From Protopterus annectens (taxonomy: Eukaryota; Chordata; Ceratodontiformes; Protopteridae): a stretch of 64,000 nucleotides of DNA. The notes under the pieces are model-generated. The model was not told the DNA's origin. It was given only the letters and a program-made list of their open reading frames with translations, and did no database searches. The stretch lies in the NCBI RefSeq assembly GCF_019279795.1, contig NC_056738.1, forward strand, positions 406,571,245 to 406,635,244, given 5' to 3'. This document shows, piece by piece, positions 24,391-35,075 of this stretch; position 1 is the first letter of the stretch, and each line of letters starts with the position of its first letter. Both the position numbers and the translations under genes were made by a program.

Positions 24391-26536
24391 TTTAGTAATT
24401 TGTGGGCACTTTGTTTTTGCCAAAGGGGATGACTATACACTTTTTGGCATTTAGCTTGAGGCCATGGCTCTGGCACCAGTTGTCTGTTTCTATGAGGCCC
24501 TTTTGGAGGATGCTTGTGTTGGCTGGAGAGTCGATTATGGTGCCCAGTTTGCAGTCATCTGCGAACTTAGTCAGCCACAGTCCTTCCGTGTTGGCCTGTA
24601 CCTCTGAGAAATATATACCGAACAAGAGAGGTCCCAGGACTGAGCCTTGTGGGAAGCCACTTGTAACTGGTTTGGAGTCTGACATGGCTCCAGCAATTCT
24701 AACCATGTGGGTTCTGTCCTTGAGCCAGTTTGCAACCCATCTAGTGACATAGGGGTTTATATTTAAGCTGGTGAGCTTATCTATAATGCCCGAGTGGGGT
24801 ATTGTATTGAAGGCTTTTGCAAGGTCCAGGTAGGCTGTGTGGACCATCTTCCCCTCGTCAATGGCCTTGGTGACTGTTTCAAAGAAATCAACCAGGTTTA
24901 AGAGGCAGGATTTGCCCTTAACAAAGCCAAACTGGGTAGGATCCAGTGTCTGTAGGTCCCCAATATCTTTATTTATGAGGTCCATGATGATCCTTTCCAT
25001 AGCTTTGCAGACTAAGTTAGTCAGGCTTATGGGGCGATAGTTTCCAGGATCCATTGAGGCACCACCTTTGTGGAGAGGGACCACTGTTGCTGTACGCCAC
25101 TCTTTGGGTACATATCCTGTAGTAAGGCTAAGACTGAACAGTAGTTTTATGTTTGGGTTTAGCTCTTCTTGGAGTTCATGTAGGACACAGCCCGGGACAC
25201 TGTCTGGTCCCATTGATGCTGTGTTTTTTGCTTTGGAGAGGGCAGCTCTTACTTGAGCATCTGAGATGTCGGGGGGCAGCACTCTGCTGGGATAAATATT
25301 TGCCCTTTTGGTGGAGGGGGGGGGGAGTTTGAGCTGAACCTGTCAGCTAGGATGTTGGCAATGTCTGTGGGTTCGGTGTATTTTTTGTCATTTTGAACTA
25401 ATTCTGAGCATATCTGGGAATTCCCACCCAGGTTCCTAACATAACTAAAGAAAGCCTTGTGATTATCCTTAGTGTCCTGTGCAATTTTTCTCTCAAAGAT
25501 GGCCTTAGACGATTTTATGAGTGCCCGTAGTTTTTTGCTAATACTGATCAGAGATGCCTTCCCTTTTTGGGATTTTGCTCTATCATGTAGTAGCTTCCTC
25601 CTTCTATTGTATAGTTTGTTTATGGCTGGGGTCCACCAGACAGGACATCTGCCTTTGGAGGATTGGGTCTTGGTTTTATTTGGGATTGCATGATCCATGC
25701 ATTCCTGAAGGTGTTCATAGAATGCGTTTATAAAGGATTCTGCGGTCTGGGCCGTATTTTCCACAGGCCCGGGGGCTTTGAAGGATTCCACTTCGGTTTT
25801 GAGGAGTGTGAAATTTGCTTTAGAGAAGTTTTTCACTGTGGTTTTCAGGGCAGGGGGTGGAGTCGGGATGTGAATATCCAGTGAGATTAGTTTATGGTCT
25901 GATCTTACCAGTGAGGGATGCACTTCTGGTCTGGAGCATAGAGTCCCCATGTTGGTGATGATCAGGTCCAGTATGTTTTCCCCTCTTGTGGGAGTGGTAA
26001 CAAGTTGTTCCATAGCATTTGAGTTTATAAATTCTAGGAACCTTTGGGCTAGGGTGTTGGAGCTAGAGTAATGCTCCCAGTCTATGTTTGGGTAGTTGAA
26101 GTCGCCCAATATAATGGTGTTTGGAGAGACCTTCATATTTTCCAGTGTTCTCAGGAAGGCTGAGTGGGGTTCCTGGGTTTGGGAGGGTGGTCTGTAGCAG
26201 GCCATAAACTGGAAGGCAGTTTTACCCACTGTTAGTTGCACATGGATAGTCTCTGATGCTTCGTGCTGTGCCACCAACCTGGAGGTGTGGGTATCTTTGT
26301 GAATATTGATACTCCCCCTCCTTTTGTGGTACGGTCCAAGTTTTGGGGCCGAAAAGCATGGTATGAGGTATAACCTGGTAGTGCTGGGGTGCTCTCTGGA
26401 GCCTTGAACCAGGTTTCTGTTACTGCACAGATATCCATGTTCTCCATGCTAAGGAGAGTTTTGAGTGCATGCATCTTGAGGTTTAGACTTCTGGCATTGA
26501 GTAGCATTACTCTTAGTTTCTTATCCCTTGTGATAC

Positions 26537-27511
26537 CTATGGAGGTGGGTTTGCCTTTTGAGCCTTGCCTAAAAAAGGCACTATGGGGGTAGCAAGAGCC
26601 TTTGCCAATATCCAAAAGCCCAGGGTTGACAGGTGCAAGCCGTCCCTAGCGAAGCATCGTGGCTTGTCGAGCATGTCATCCCAGGCTGACAGGCATTGGA
26701 TCCCCTTTGAATGACACCAATACTTAAGCCAATTGTTGAAATTGATCATCTTGTCTTCATATTGTGGCATCATTCTTGGTGAGGGTAAGATGCTACTCAA
26801 GGTCAGGGTCATACCGGCCTGGGCTACATGCTCAGAGAGCTCCTCTATGTCTCTTTTCATGTAGTCCAGGGAGGTATGTCTCAGGTCATTCACACCAGCA
26901 TGGACAATGACTGAGTCATATTTGTACTTGCCTTGGAATGACCTGAGTGCTTGTGTTATGTGGCGGATCCTAGCGCCCAACAGGCAGCTCACCGTGACCT
27001 TCTCCTTGTTCAGCCTGGTGAGCGGGACGTCAGTGTGCCTGACGATAGAGTCACCTATTACAAGTGTATCAGGTGTGTTGTTTAGCCTTAAGGACTGTGA
27101 CTGTTCGGCACACTGGCTTTGTGAGCTATGTGTTGCACATGTTTTGTTTTGGGGTAGCGGTTGCTTGGGTGTCTGCTTTAGAGGTCTCTGCTGCTTAGGC
27201 AGATTTTTATTTAGAGCCTCCGAGTATGTTTTTGTGTGTTTATGTGTTTGGTTTGCTGTCGTGGTAGGTCTATGTGAGACTGGAATTGTAGTGAATGTGG
27301 TTTCCTTCTTCTCCTGACTGGTTTCGCCAGTACTGAGTTGAGAGAGCTTAGCCTCCAGTATGGCTATATGGTTGCATCACTCACATGTGTTGGAATTTGT
27401 TGAAAGGAGGAGAGGGTTGTCTGTGTACATGAGGCAGTTGTAACATTGCCTCAAGATTCCCAGATTCACCAGCTGGACCGGAGAGGAGATTGACAACTGA
27501 CCTTTGGACAT
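26537..27511 (-). pseudogene. CR1 copy A ORF1: zinc-binding N-terminus and SGNH esterase domain
   Basis: ORF1 starts at an ATG on the minus strand at 27511, the same start as copy B at 34075. The N-terminal CYNC and a second C-x2-C pair form a zinc-binding-like motif. In this copy the second pair is broken by a stop codon (CGA/AGA-type Arg replaced by TGA). Then follow a Lys/Gln/Pro-rich linker and an SGNH/GDSL hydrolase domain. The domain has GDSIVRH, SCLLGARIRHIT, IIVHAGVND-like IVHAGVND, and the C-terminal RDGLHL carrying the D-x-x-H pair. Esterase domains in CR1 ORF1 proteins are known. The open part 26537-26992 reads through to KANPPP and a stop, overlapping the start of ORF2 in another frame. 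Confidence 0.85.
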
Positions 27512-27840
27512 GCTAGAAGAGTATTGGGAATTCCTTTATAATTGAAAAAAGGGCCAATGGGGAACGAGGTACTCAAGGGGAGTTTGTGAGGGTGTAGTGC
27601 TTTTAATATTTTAGTGATGACTTATATAATTGCTTTAGTGAGCAAGTGCCAGGTAACTTAAATGCAATGTGTTTCAGGTAATTTAAATGCAAAAACGACA
27701 AACAGTAACTTTCTTTCAAGGGAAACAAGGAAATAAGTACAGTAAGCAATGCAGATATCACTAGGGATCCACAGAAGCGCTGAAAAGCCGCATTTTAGGT
27801 GGAATTAGTGTTTCAGGGAAATAACAAGTAAACAAACAAG

Positions 27841-28745
27841 CAGCATACAAATAAAGTTAGATTCAGCAGGCCTGGATCTAGTCTATGCTACAGCAAACAA
27901 GGAGTACCAATTTCAGTAAGAAACAGTTCAAATATGAAGGCACTATAAGCCTTTAACCAGAAATTCCCAGCTCAGAAGGACAGAGCCCGACCTCTCCTCC
28001 CACAAGAGTGCAGACCACGAACCTTCTTAATGTAAAATAACTAGCCTGAAACCCAAGAGCTTAAACCAGAACTAATACACTTTTAGAATAACAGACACTG
28101 AGCCCTCAATCAGCAGTTCCCAACTTAGAAGGATATAAGCTACCTTTCCTGCCACCACAGTCTAGACCACAAACCTTCCTAATGTAAAACAACTGGTCTG
28201 AAGCCCAAGTCCTTAATCCAAAAGACTTAGAATGATAGCTACACTTTAATCAAGTTACTACCAAGCAGTAATAAATACAATTGAATACTTTAAAGAATGC
28301 ATGGATTAGTGCTCAGGTTATACAAACAAAGCTAGATTCAGCAGGCCTGGATCTAGTCTATGCTACAGCAAATAAGGTGTACCAATTTCAGTAAGAAGCA
28401 GTTTAGATATGCAGGCACTATAAGCCTTTAACCAGAAATTCCCAGCTAGAAGGGCAGAGTCCAGCCTCTCCTCCCACAAGAGTGCAGACCACAAACCCTT
28501 TTAATGTAAAATAACTGGCCTGAGGCCCAAGTGCTTAAAATAGAATTAATACACTTTTAGAATAACAGACACTGAGCCCTCAATCAGCAGCTCCCAACTT
28601 AGAAGGATGTAAGCTACCTGTCCTGCCACCACAGTGCAGACCACAAACCTTCCCAATGTAAAACAACTGGTCTGAAGCCCAAATGCTTAAACTAAAAGGC
28701 TTAGAATAAGTTACACCAAGCAGTAATAAATACAATTGAGTACTT
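27841..28745 (-). repeat. 475-bp tandem duplication with internal subrepeats
   Basis: AGATTCAGCAGGCCTGGATC begins at 27859 and again at 28334, a period of 475 bp, and similarity continues for about 420 bp. Within each unit the block 'CCACAAACCTTC..AATGTAAAA.AACTGG' occurs twice about 140-180 bp apart, so the array is two-level. It lies directly 5' of CR1 copy A. LINE 5' regions can carry tandem monomers, so it may belong to that element's promoter region; copy B has no such array. Strand is given for that reading only. Confidence 0.75.
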
Positions 28746-28759
28746 TTAAGATGACGCAA

Positions 28760-29075
28760 AAGCAAAATAAAGTAGGAAGAAGGTCATAGGCTTTTTCCAT
28801 GTTGTCCACTTACAGCATATCCCTTTACTCCTTCTGCTTTTTGAAGAAACAAGATGGCCTAGGATGGTGCTGATTTCCTCTAAAAAGCAATTTAAGATGT
28901 AAGTGGTTCCATCCAATGCTGTTGAGTCACATCCAGCTATACAACAAAAGGAACAGCCAACACCATCCATAGAATTTACAAGGCATGTAGGGAATAGAAG
29001 TAGCTTGCAGGCCTTCCTTTCATATCACACATTCACATCATACGTGTAGTTATAGACGATTCAGTCATTAATTCA
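28760..29075. other. Unrecognised sequence
   Basis: Nothing recognisable between the tandem duplication and the SINE remnant. Confidence 0.4.
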
Positions 29076-29079
29076 ACTA

Positions 29080-29235
29080 TTACATAGTTTTGGAATGTGG
29101 GAAGAAGCCACAATACCCCCCAATAAAAACACATTGAGAACAAACAGACAACACAGCTGGCTATATATCAAACCAGAGAACTTCTTGCTGTGAAGCACAA
29201 ATGCTACAAAGTGCACCACTGTGTCACCCAAGTAG
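29080..29235 (-). mobile_element. Decayed tRNA-headed SINE fragment
   Basis: On the minus strand, 'GGGTGACACAGTGGTGCAC' is a box A-like head. 'TTCACAGCAAGAAGTTCTC' and a degenerate box B (TGGTTTGATAT) follow, then remnants of the 'CATTCCAAAACTATG' body. Same general SINE type as 10855-11190 and 32925-33265. Confidence 0.6.
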
Positions 29236-29239
29236 GGTG

Positions 29240-30111
29240 TTCACAGATTTATAATTAGTAGTTGAGCAACTTTGCTCAAGTGTGTGCCCAGTTGCCTATC
29301 TGTTGATCTGACAGTTGATATTCAGACTACCTGTGTTTTAACATGGTGTATGAATAGGAGATGGTCAGTAAATAACAGCCATGTTTTTAGCTGTTCAAGT
29401 ATGATGTGGGGGGTTGGATATGAAATTTCTAGTCTATAAAGATTCTTTTCTTACTGTCTTTCTTTTAAAGTAAGTGTAAAAATGCAGCGTGATATAAATA
29501 ATAAGACTGAAAGATACTTAAAGAAAAGTGTAGACAAGGGAATTTTAAGTAGAGCTAATTGAGTCAGACCTTCAGGGTCAGGAGGCAGCTGAGAGAAAAG
29601 GCTGGAAGAGTGAGTGAAGCATAAATAAGTGATGATGGTAGGAAGAAGTTAGAATGTGAGTTAATAGTAAACCATTACTGTGTGGTGTAAGTACAACCAA
29701 GAATCCAGAGGGGAGATTGTAGTAGTTGTTGAGGGAAGTTGGTATGTGTGACACTGTTAATAGCAGGAATCTTTATTAGTGGAAAGTTTCTTTAATTACA
29801 AATGACTTCAAGTAAAGGTCTGCATAGTAACCACATATAGAAGTCAACCACAAGAATGGTTAACAAGGGCAGTGTGAGCTAAAGTAATTTACCCAGTGGT
29901 TCATATTGATTAATAAGGTCTATGAGGGTGAACAAGAAGTGAAGTATTTTCAGTGGCTATATACCTGGTAGTGCCAAAGGATGGTGAAGGAAAGAAAATG
30001 TATATGGAAATCACAAAGGGATCTTGTCTGCGGTGAAAGCTATGAGTGAGAGATGACAAATTAAAATCTAGAAAATGTGATAACCAAACTAAGAGTAATA
30101 TAGAGAGAATG
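29240..30111. other. Unrecognised sequence
   Basis: No motif or repeat recognised; short open frames only. Confidence 0.4.
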
Positions 30112-30252
30112 ATTTAAAACAGGCATGGGCAAACTACGGCCCGGAAGCCACATGCGGCCCATTAAACGTTTTGATTCGGCCCGCCAAACTTGAAAAAATT
30201 TAATAAATTAACCTTGTTAATGTTTTATTTCCCCTGCAATTCTGATGTTTCC

Positions 30253-30266
30253 TCACTAGATGGCGC
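30253..30266 (+). promoter_or_regulatory. Second CTCF-like motif, inside the hAT element
   Basis: TCACTAGATGGCGC matches the degenerate CTCF core at 13 of 14 positions, with the first C replaced by T. It lies between the left terminal repeat and the transposase start. Sequence match only. Confidence 0.3.
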
Positions 30267-30357
30267 ACTCTAGATATATTGGCTTTGTTGAGGTGAAGCG
30301 TAGGCCTATTACTCCACGTTTGCACTTTACCCTTTGACCCACCGCCCCTCTATGAAG

Positions 30358-30830
30358 ATGAGCAGACCCAAGAAAAGGAAAGTGGACAGAGAATGTCGAG
30401 TGTTCAATAAGGAGTGGACAACTAAATATTTTTTCACTGAACACCGATCATCTGCTGTTTGCCTGATATGCCAAGAAACTGTGGCGGTTTTAAAGAGTAT
30501 AATATTAGCCGTCACTTTGCCACAAAGCACGCTAATTATGCTAGCAAGCTCTCAACAAAAGAACAGGAAGCTGCTGCTGAGAAGGTGGCAGCTAATTTGA
30601 AGGCTCAGCAAAGTTTTTTTCACCGTCAAACTGCCATTCAAGAGTCAAGTACCAAGGCCAGTTTTATGCTTTCATTCAAAATAGCAAAGGCCAGCAAACC
30701 ACTGTCTGAGGGCGAGTTTTTAAAAGAATGTATGGTAGAGACAGCAGGTATTTTGTGCCCGGAGACCAAAGACAAATTTGAGAAAATCAGTTTATCACGG
30801 CGGACAGTGACTCGCGAAAAGCGCAGATGA
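30358..30830 (+). pseudogene. hAT transposase N-terminal fragment with BED-type zinc finger
   Basis: Two frames carry one ancestral protein. The first reads MSRPKKRKVDRECRVFNKEW and FFTEHRSSAVCLICQE, giving the C-x2-C half of a BED finger. A one-base shift near 30490, in a GTTTTAAAG stretch, moves to the second frame, with YNISRHFATKHANY, the H-x-H half. Then come FHRQTAIQESSTKASF and LSRRTVT. BED fingers bind transposon ends. The type resembles hAT transposases related to vertebrate GTF2IRD2/ZBED-like proteins. Coding sequence then jumps to the C-terminus at about 30825, so most of the RNase H-like catalytic domain is absent. Confidence 0.8.
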
Positions 30831-31021
30831 TGTTGGCTTTGTTCGGCTCTACCTTCGTGTGTGAACAGACCTTCAGCGTCATGAACATCAACAAAGCCAG
30901 CCACAGATCCAAGTTAACAGACCTACACCTCAGATCCATCCTGAGAATCGCCACAACAAAACTAACTCCAGACTTTGATGCGCTGGCTAAAAAAGGAGAC
31001 CAACAACACTGCTCCCATTAA
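30827..31021 (+). pseudogene. hAT transposase C-terminal dimerisation domain fragment
   Basis: The frame reads LFGSTFVCEQTFSVMNINK, SKLTDLHLRSILRIATT and ends TAA at 31019-31021. This is the hATC dimerisation motif (C-E-x-x-F-S-x-M-N...), well conserved. It joins the N-terminal fragment by a deletion, not by splicing that I can see: the joint has no convincing GT/AG pair. Confidence 0.8.
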
Positions 31022-31664
31022 AATGTGTGTGTCTCCGTGATATGCACGTTGTTAAAATAAACAGTGTGCGCAGATCAAATATAATGCTTCACAGACTGAC
31101 TTGCTGCAACTGTTTCGTCCTTGCACTGGTCATTGTTGACTTTTGGCACCGGGGAAACAAATTGAATAAAAGGAACAGGACAAGTACATCTGCATCTCCT
31201 ACCGTTTTTGAAAAAAAAGACAGTCAGGAGGAGAGTGATGGTGATATCCTGAAGGATAACAGAACTTTCAGTGCTTTAAAATAAATGGTCATTTATTTGA
31301 TTTTCAGTGTTTAAAGACTCATTTCGAAGTCAGAGATTTTATTGTAATGCTTTTCTTCATTTTCATTGGAAATTAAAGCACATGTTTTCTCCATATCCCA
31401 AGATGTGTATTTTTCCCCCAATGAGGTGATGTTTTCAAAGCATGCCATCTATCTGCTCCTGTTCCGGCCCCTTTGTCAAATGTTAGAACTCAATGTGGCC
31501 CATGAATCAAAAAGTTTGCCCACCCCTGATTTAAAAGATTAATAATATAAAATTTAGTGCTGTGATAGCTCGCTGTAAGCAAATATGTTTTTATAAAATA
31601 TAATGTGATTGGTAAGTGCATCATGAGACCTAGTGTGAATTGTATCAACACAGATTTGGCAATA

Positions 31665-31912
31665 CTTCTCAACTGATCAGATTTTTGCAGAATGTCCAGA
31701 TTTTTGCCTCATATTTTTCATCTGTTCCTAATAAAACTTGTGGTTTTCTGACAAATCAATAATGACTGAATGTACTAAATGACAGACATTTGAGGTTCAG
31801 ACTTCATCTTCTACAGAAAATGCATGATAACGCAAAACCTTATAATCTAGCAATTTTGTAAGTTTGTAAGAGCAATATTTAAAATGTGTCCATATTTTTG
31901 GGTCTTTGTCAC
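31665..31912 (+). repeat. Dispersed repeat, copy 2 (pairs with 6015-6265)
   Basis: Collinear with 6015-6265 in the same orientation, including 'GAATGTCCAGATTTTTGC' and the end block 'GGGTCT(T/G)TGTC'. Function and family unknown. Confidence 0.65.
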
Positions 31913-32083
31913 GCTAGTATTTTTGGCTTGTACTAAGAGGTTGAAAGGCATGGCTTTGCCTGTGTATGCCCAACATACTTGTGGGGAGATTAACCGCCAC
32001 AGCAAAGCAGCAGCAAAAGAGTTGTATTCCCCCTCTGCTATTTTGTACTTTTTAATTTTGAAATAAACAGAAATATGTTTTGC

Positions 32084-32345
32084 TTATGTTTTCTGGGGGT
32101 CTTTCCCCTTGGGTCTCCACTGAAAATGGGTTGTTTGCTATCAATGCAATGCAATGCAAATAGTTAATAACCTTTTCATTGTACAATTATTTTGTATTGT
32201 GATTGTTATTTAATATTTGTATGTTGTCACTTTATCTTTGTTTATGTTTACTGGGACTTTCCCCTCAGGTCTCCACTGAAAATAGGTTTGTTTGCAAACT
32301 CAGTTGGACTAACCTGATTAACAAATGTGAAATTAATAAAGAAAT
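32084..32345 (+). repeat. LINE 3'-end fragment with a partial duplication
   Basis: 32298-32340 (CAGTTGGACTAACC..TTAACAAATGTGAAATTAATAAA in parts) resembles the 3' end of the L2-like LINE at 62127-62190 read on its own strand. Upstream, 32084-32145 and 32239-32296 are two copies of a 'TTATGTTTACTGGG..CTTTCCCCTCAGGTCTCCACTGAAAA' type block. It looks like a truncated LINE 3' region; no coding part remains. Confidence 0.5.
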
Positions 32346-32924
32346 AGTACTTATATTGGGAAGAGAGGCATAACACTATAAAATGAGTGCCTTAAACTTT
32401 CAGTTCTGTTGTGATACCGCTAGCTACATTGTTTTTTTTTTTTGTTTGTTTGTTTGTTTTTTTTTTTATTCGCATCACTCGGGATTACTTTATTTAGCTG
32501 TTATGCACTTAGTACTGTATTCTGAAGTAAGCAGAGATAAATGCTAGCTTAAAACAAGTAACACATACTAATATCTAGCTCTGTAATATCCTTTTTAGTG
32601 GGTATTTCTATTAGAAAACCTGAACTCCAGTTGACAGTGACTACAGTTTCTTCAGAACATTGCCTTGTTATATGCACTTTTCATAGTTACTCTATCGTGT
32701 TACATATGTGCAGTAGAACAGCTAAAGCACAACGCAGCATCACATTAGAAACTTTTTAATAAGACCAGAAGGCTATTTTCCTAACTCTGAGCTCCACTAA
32801 TTGCACAAATCTGCAATATGCCAAGCTCTTTCATTCAGTACTGCTTCATTTTTTTCTGAAAGATGAATACATTAAAAAGCACCTTGGAGACCAAATATTG
32901 TACTGTAGATTGCACAAATGTATG

Positions 32925-33265
<341 letters not shown>

Positions 33266-33517
33266 AAAGTCATAAGAAACATTATTGTCATTTAGGTCTA
33301 CACAAGTGTAGATTAAATGAGATTCTGTGCAATCAGCTCATCATGGGACCGACAAAAAAGAAATCACATACATAGAAAGTCATAATTTAAAACAACATAT
33401 AATATTACTACCACCATCTTATAAATCAACTCTACACTTAAGTGTATACCTACATATGGTTACTGCCTAGAAGCTGTAGTTTTATTGGCCATTTTGGGTC
33501 AATTCTAAACTCCTTGA

Positions 33518-33546
<29 letters not shown>
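33518..33546. repeat. (CT)n microsatellite
   Basis: About 13 CT units ending in CTGTC, just 5' of CR1 copy B. Confidence 0.95.
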
Positions 33547-33548
<2 letters not shown>

Positions 33549-33816
33549 TAAAACCCTGCAACTCTCTTTTTGCGTGGTCTTGCGCACAGAGCAGCGTCGG
33601 GCAGCACCGCCTATCCCGGCTCCACAAAGTCTGCTCTTCACTTTTTCCCTTAGAACTGCTCTAAATCTCTAATTAAGCACTCTATTTTCATTCTAAAGCC
33701 CTGCACTTGTTCGTATAAGTAATCTCATAGGTAAACACAAACTAAAGCACTACATCCTCTTATACTCCTTCTAAGCACTTGCTCCCTATTGGTTCTTTCT
33801 GATCAGTCATTAAGTA

Positions 33817-34039
33817 TGTATGTGTATTTCTGCTTTTCCCGGTTAGGGGTCGCCACAGCGGAACTCCGGTCCGCTAATGATTGGTAGTTGATTTTTACAT
33901 GCCGAGTTACCAGCCCTGATGCACAACCTTCAACGAAGGTACGCCCATTCACACATGTCTCCACGCAGAAAATGCTCTCGCTGAGAATCAAACCTGACAG
34001 CGTCTTACTGTGAGGCGACAACGCTACCGCAGCACCACC
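33817..34039 (-). mobile_element. tRNA-derived SINE inserted in the 5' region of CR1 copy B
   Basis: On the minus strand there is a head GGTGGTGCTGCGGTAGCG, a box B-like GGTTTGATTCTC, the 'CTTCGTTGAAGG' body and a GCTGTGGCGACCCC tail. The flanks ATCAGTCATTAAGTA (33802-33816) and ATCAGTCAATAAGTA (34040-34054) are a 15-bp target duplication with one mismatch. The sequence on both sides is CR1 5' region, so the SINE is younger than this LINE copy. Confidence 0.92.
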
Positions 34040-34074
34040 ATCAGTCAATAAGTAGTTCCCTATATTATTCAGGC

Positions 34075-34974
34075 ATGTCCAAAGGTCAGTTTCGAGTTTA
34101 CTCTCCAGTCTAGCTGGTGAATCTGGGAATCTTGAGGCAATGTTACAACTGCCTTATGTATTCAGACCACCCTCTCCTCCTCCCAACAAGCTCAAATATA
34201 TGTGAGAGATGCAACTATATAGCCAAACTGGAAGCTAAGCTCTCTCAACCCAGTACTGGCACAGCCTGTCAGGAGGAGAAGGTAACCACACACACCACAA
34301 ATCCAATCTCTCATAGACCTATTGCATCAGCAAACCAAACACATAAACACACAAAAACATACTCGGAGGCTCTAAATAAAAATCTGCCTAAGCAGCAGAG
34401 ACCTCCAAAGCAGACATCCAAGCAACACCTACCACAAAACAATATCCACGTAGCACATAGCTCACAAAGTCAGTGTGCCACACAGTCACAGCCCTTAAGG
34501 CTAAACAACACACCTAATACACTTGTAATAGGTGACTCTATTGTCAGACACACTGACGTCCCACTCACCAGGCTGAACAAGGAGAAGGTTACTGTAAGCT
34601 GCCTGTCAGGTGCCAGGATCCGCCACATAACACAAGCACTCAGATCACTCCAAAGCAAATACAAATATGACTCCATCATTGTCCATGCTGGTGTGAATGA
34701 CCTGAGACGTACCTCCCTGGACTACATGAAAAAAGATGTACAGGAGCTCTTTGATCATGTAGCCCAGGCTGGTATGACCCTGACCTTAAGTAGCATCTTA
34801 CCCTCACCAAGAATGATGCCACAGTATAAAGACAAAATGATCAATTTTAACAATTGGCTAAAGTATTGGTGTTATTCAAAGGGGATCCAGTGTCTGTCAG
34901 CCTGGGATGACATGCTCGACAAGCCACGTTGCTTCGCTAGGGACGGCTTGCACCTGTCACCCCTGGGTTTTTGA
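34075..34974 (+). pseudogene. CR1 copy B ORF1: zinc-binding N-terminus and SGNH esterase domain
   Basis: The ATG at 34075 matches the start in copy A, but codon 13 is TAG (34111-34113) where copy A has CAG. From 34117 the frame stays open for 285 codons. It shows CYNC and CERC (C-x2-C...C-x2-C, residues about 10-35 of the open part), an Asn/Gln/Lys-rich linker, then the SGNH hydrolase domain. Its motifs are GDSIVRH (34531, nucleophile Ser), SCLSGARIRHIT, HAGVND (about 34684) and RDGLHL (about 34936, the D-x-x-H pair). The catalytic Ser, Gly, Asn and His positions all look intact. A TGA at 34972-34974 replaces the Trp of GFW in copy A. CR1 ORF1 proteins bind RNA or lipid-like substrates in the particle; the esterase substrate is not known to me. 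Confidence 0.9.
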
Positions 34975-35075
34975 ATACTGGCAAAAGCTGTTGCCTCCCT
35001 CATAGTGCCTTTTTTAGGCAAGGCTCAAAGACAAACCCATCCCCATAGACAACACAAGGAAAAAAACTAAGGGTA

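Larger units (their letters stand above)
23259..26615 (-). pseudogene. CR1 copy A ORF2: AP-type endonuclease and reverse transcriptase, broken
   Basis: ORF2 of this family encodes an apurinic-type endonuclease that nicks target DNA and a reverse transcriptase that copies the LINE RNA at the nick. Visible parts on the minus strand are: endonuclease start LRVMLLNARSLN (about 26515), TETWF (about 26410), a frameshift near 26260, ILGDFNYPNIDW (about 26080-26115), and SDHKLISLDIH (about 25890). A PVWWTPAINKLYNRRRK block (about 25610-25655) follows. A ten-base C tract at 25316-25325 precedes a second frame change. The RT blocks are NYRPISLTNLV, FGFVKGKS, AYLDLAKAFN, GFPQGSVLGPLLF and FADDCK (about 24560). 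The C-terminal part 23369-23851 resumes after the 23930-24390 insertion and has a stop near 23369. Not functional. Confidence 0.92.
23141..27700 (-). mobile_element. CR1 LINE copy A, nearly full-length, minus strand
   Basis: The element runs right to left. Its 3' end at 23141 shows the CR1 hallmark of a short 8-bp tandem tail (GAACCTAT repeated on the element's strand). Moving 5' there are ORF2 (23259 to about 26615), ORF1 (26537-27511) and a 5' untranslated region. That region is collinear with copy B at least to the blocks near 27640, such as 'AAAGCACTACA' and 'CCCCATTGG'. The true 5' limit is uncertain. A roughly 450-bp sequence is inserted in ORF2 at 23930-24390. Copy B lies in the opposite orientation about 6 kb away. 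The copy is disabled by frameshifts, stops and the insertion. Confidence 0.9.
30120..31528 (+). mobile_element. hAT DNA transposon (Charlie-like), internally deleted, with 8-bp target duplication
   Basis: The element is 1,409 bp. Its left end CAGGCATGGGCAAACTACGG and right end (reverse complement CAGGGGTGGGCAAACTTTTT) are imperfect terminal inverted repeats of hAT type. The exact 8-bp duplication ATTTAAAA flanks it at 30112-30119 and 31529-31536. Inside are only the N-terminal and C-terminal ends of a hAT transposase; the catalytic middle is missing. This is the usual form of a deletion derivative moved by a full-length relative. Confidence 0.93.
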
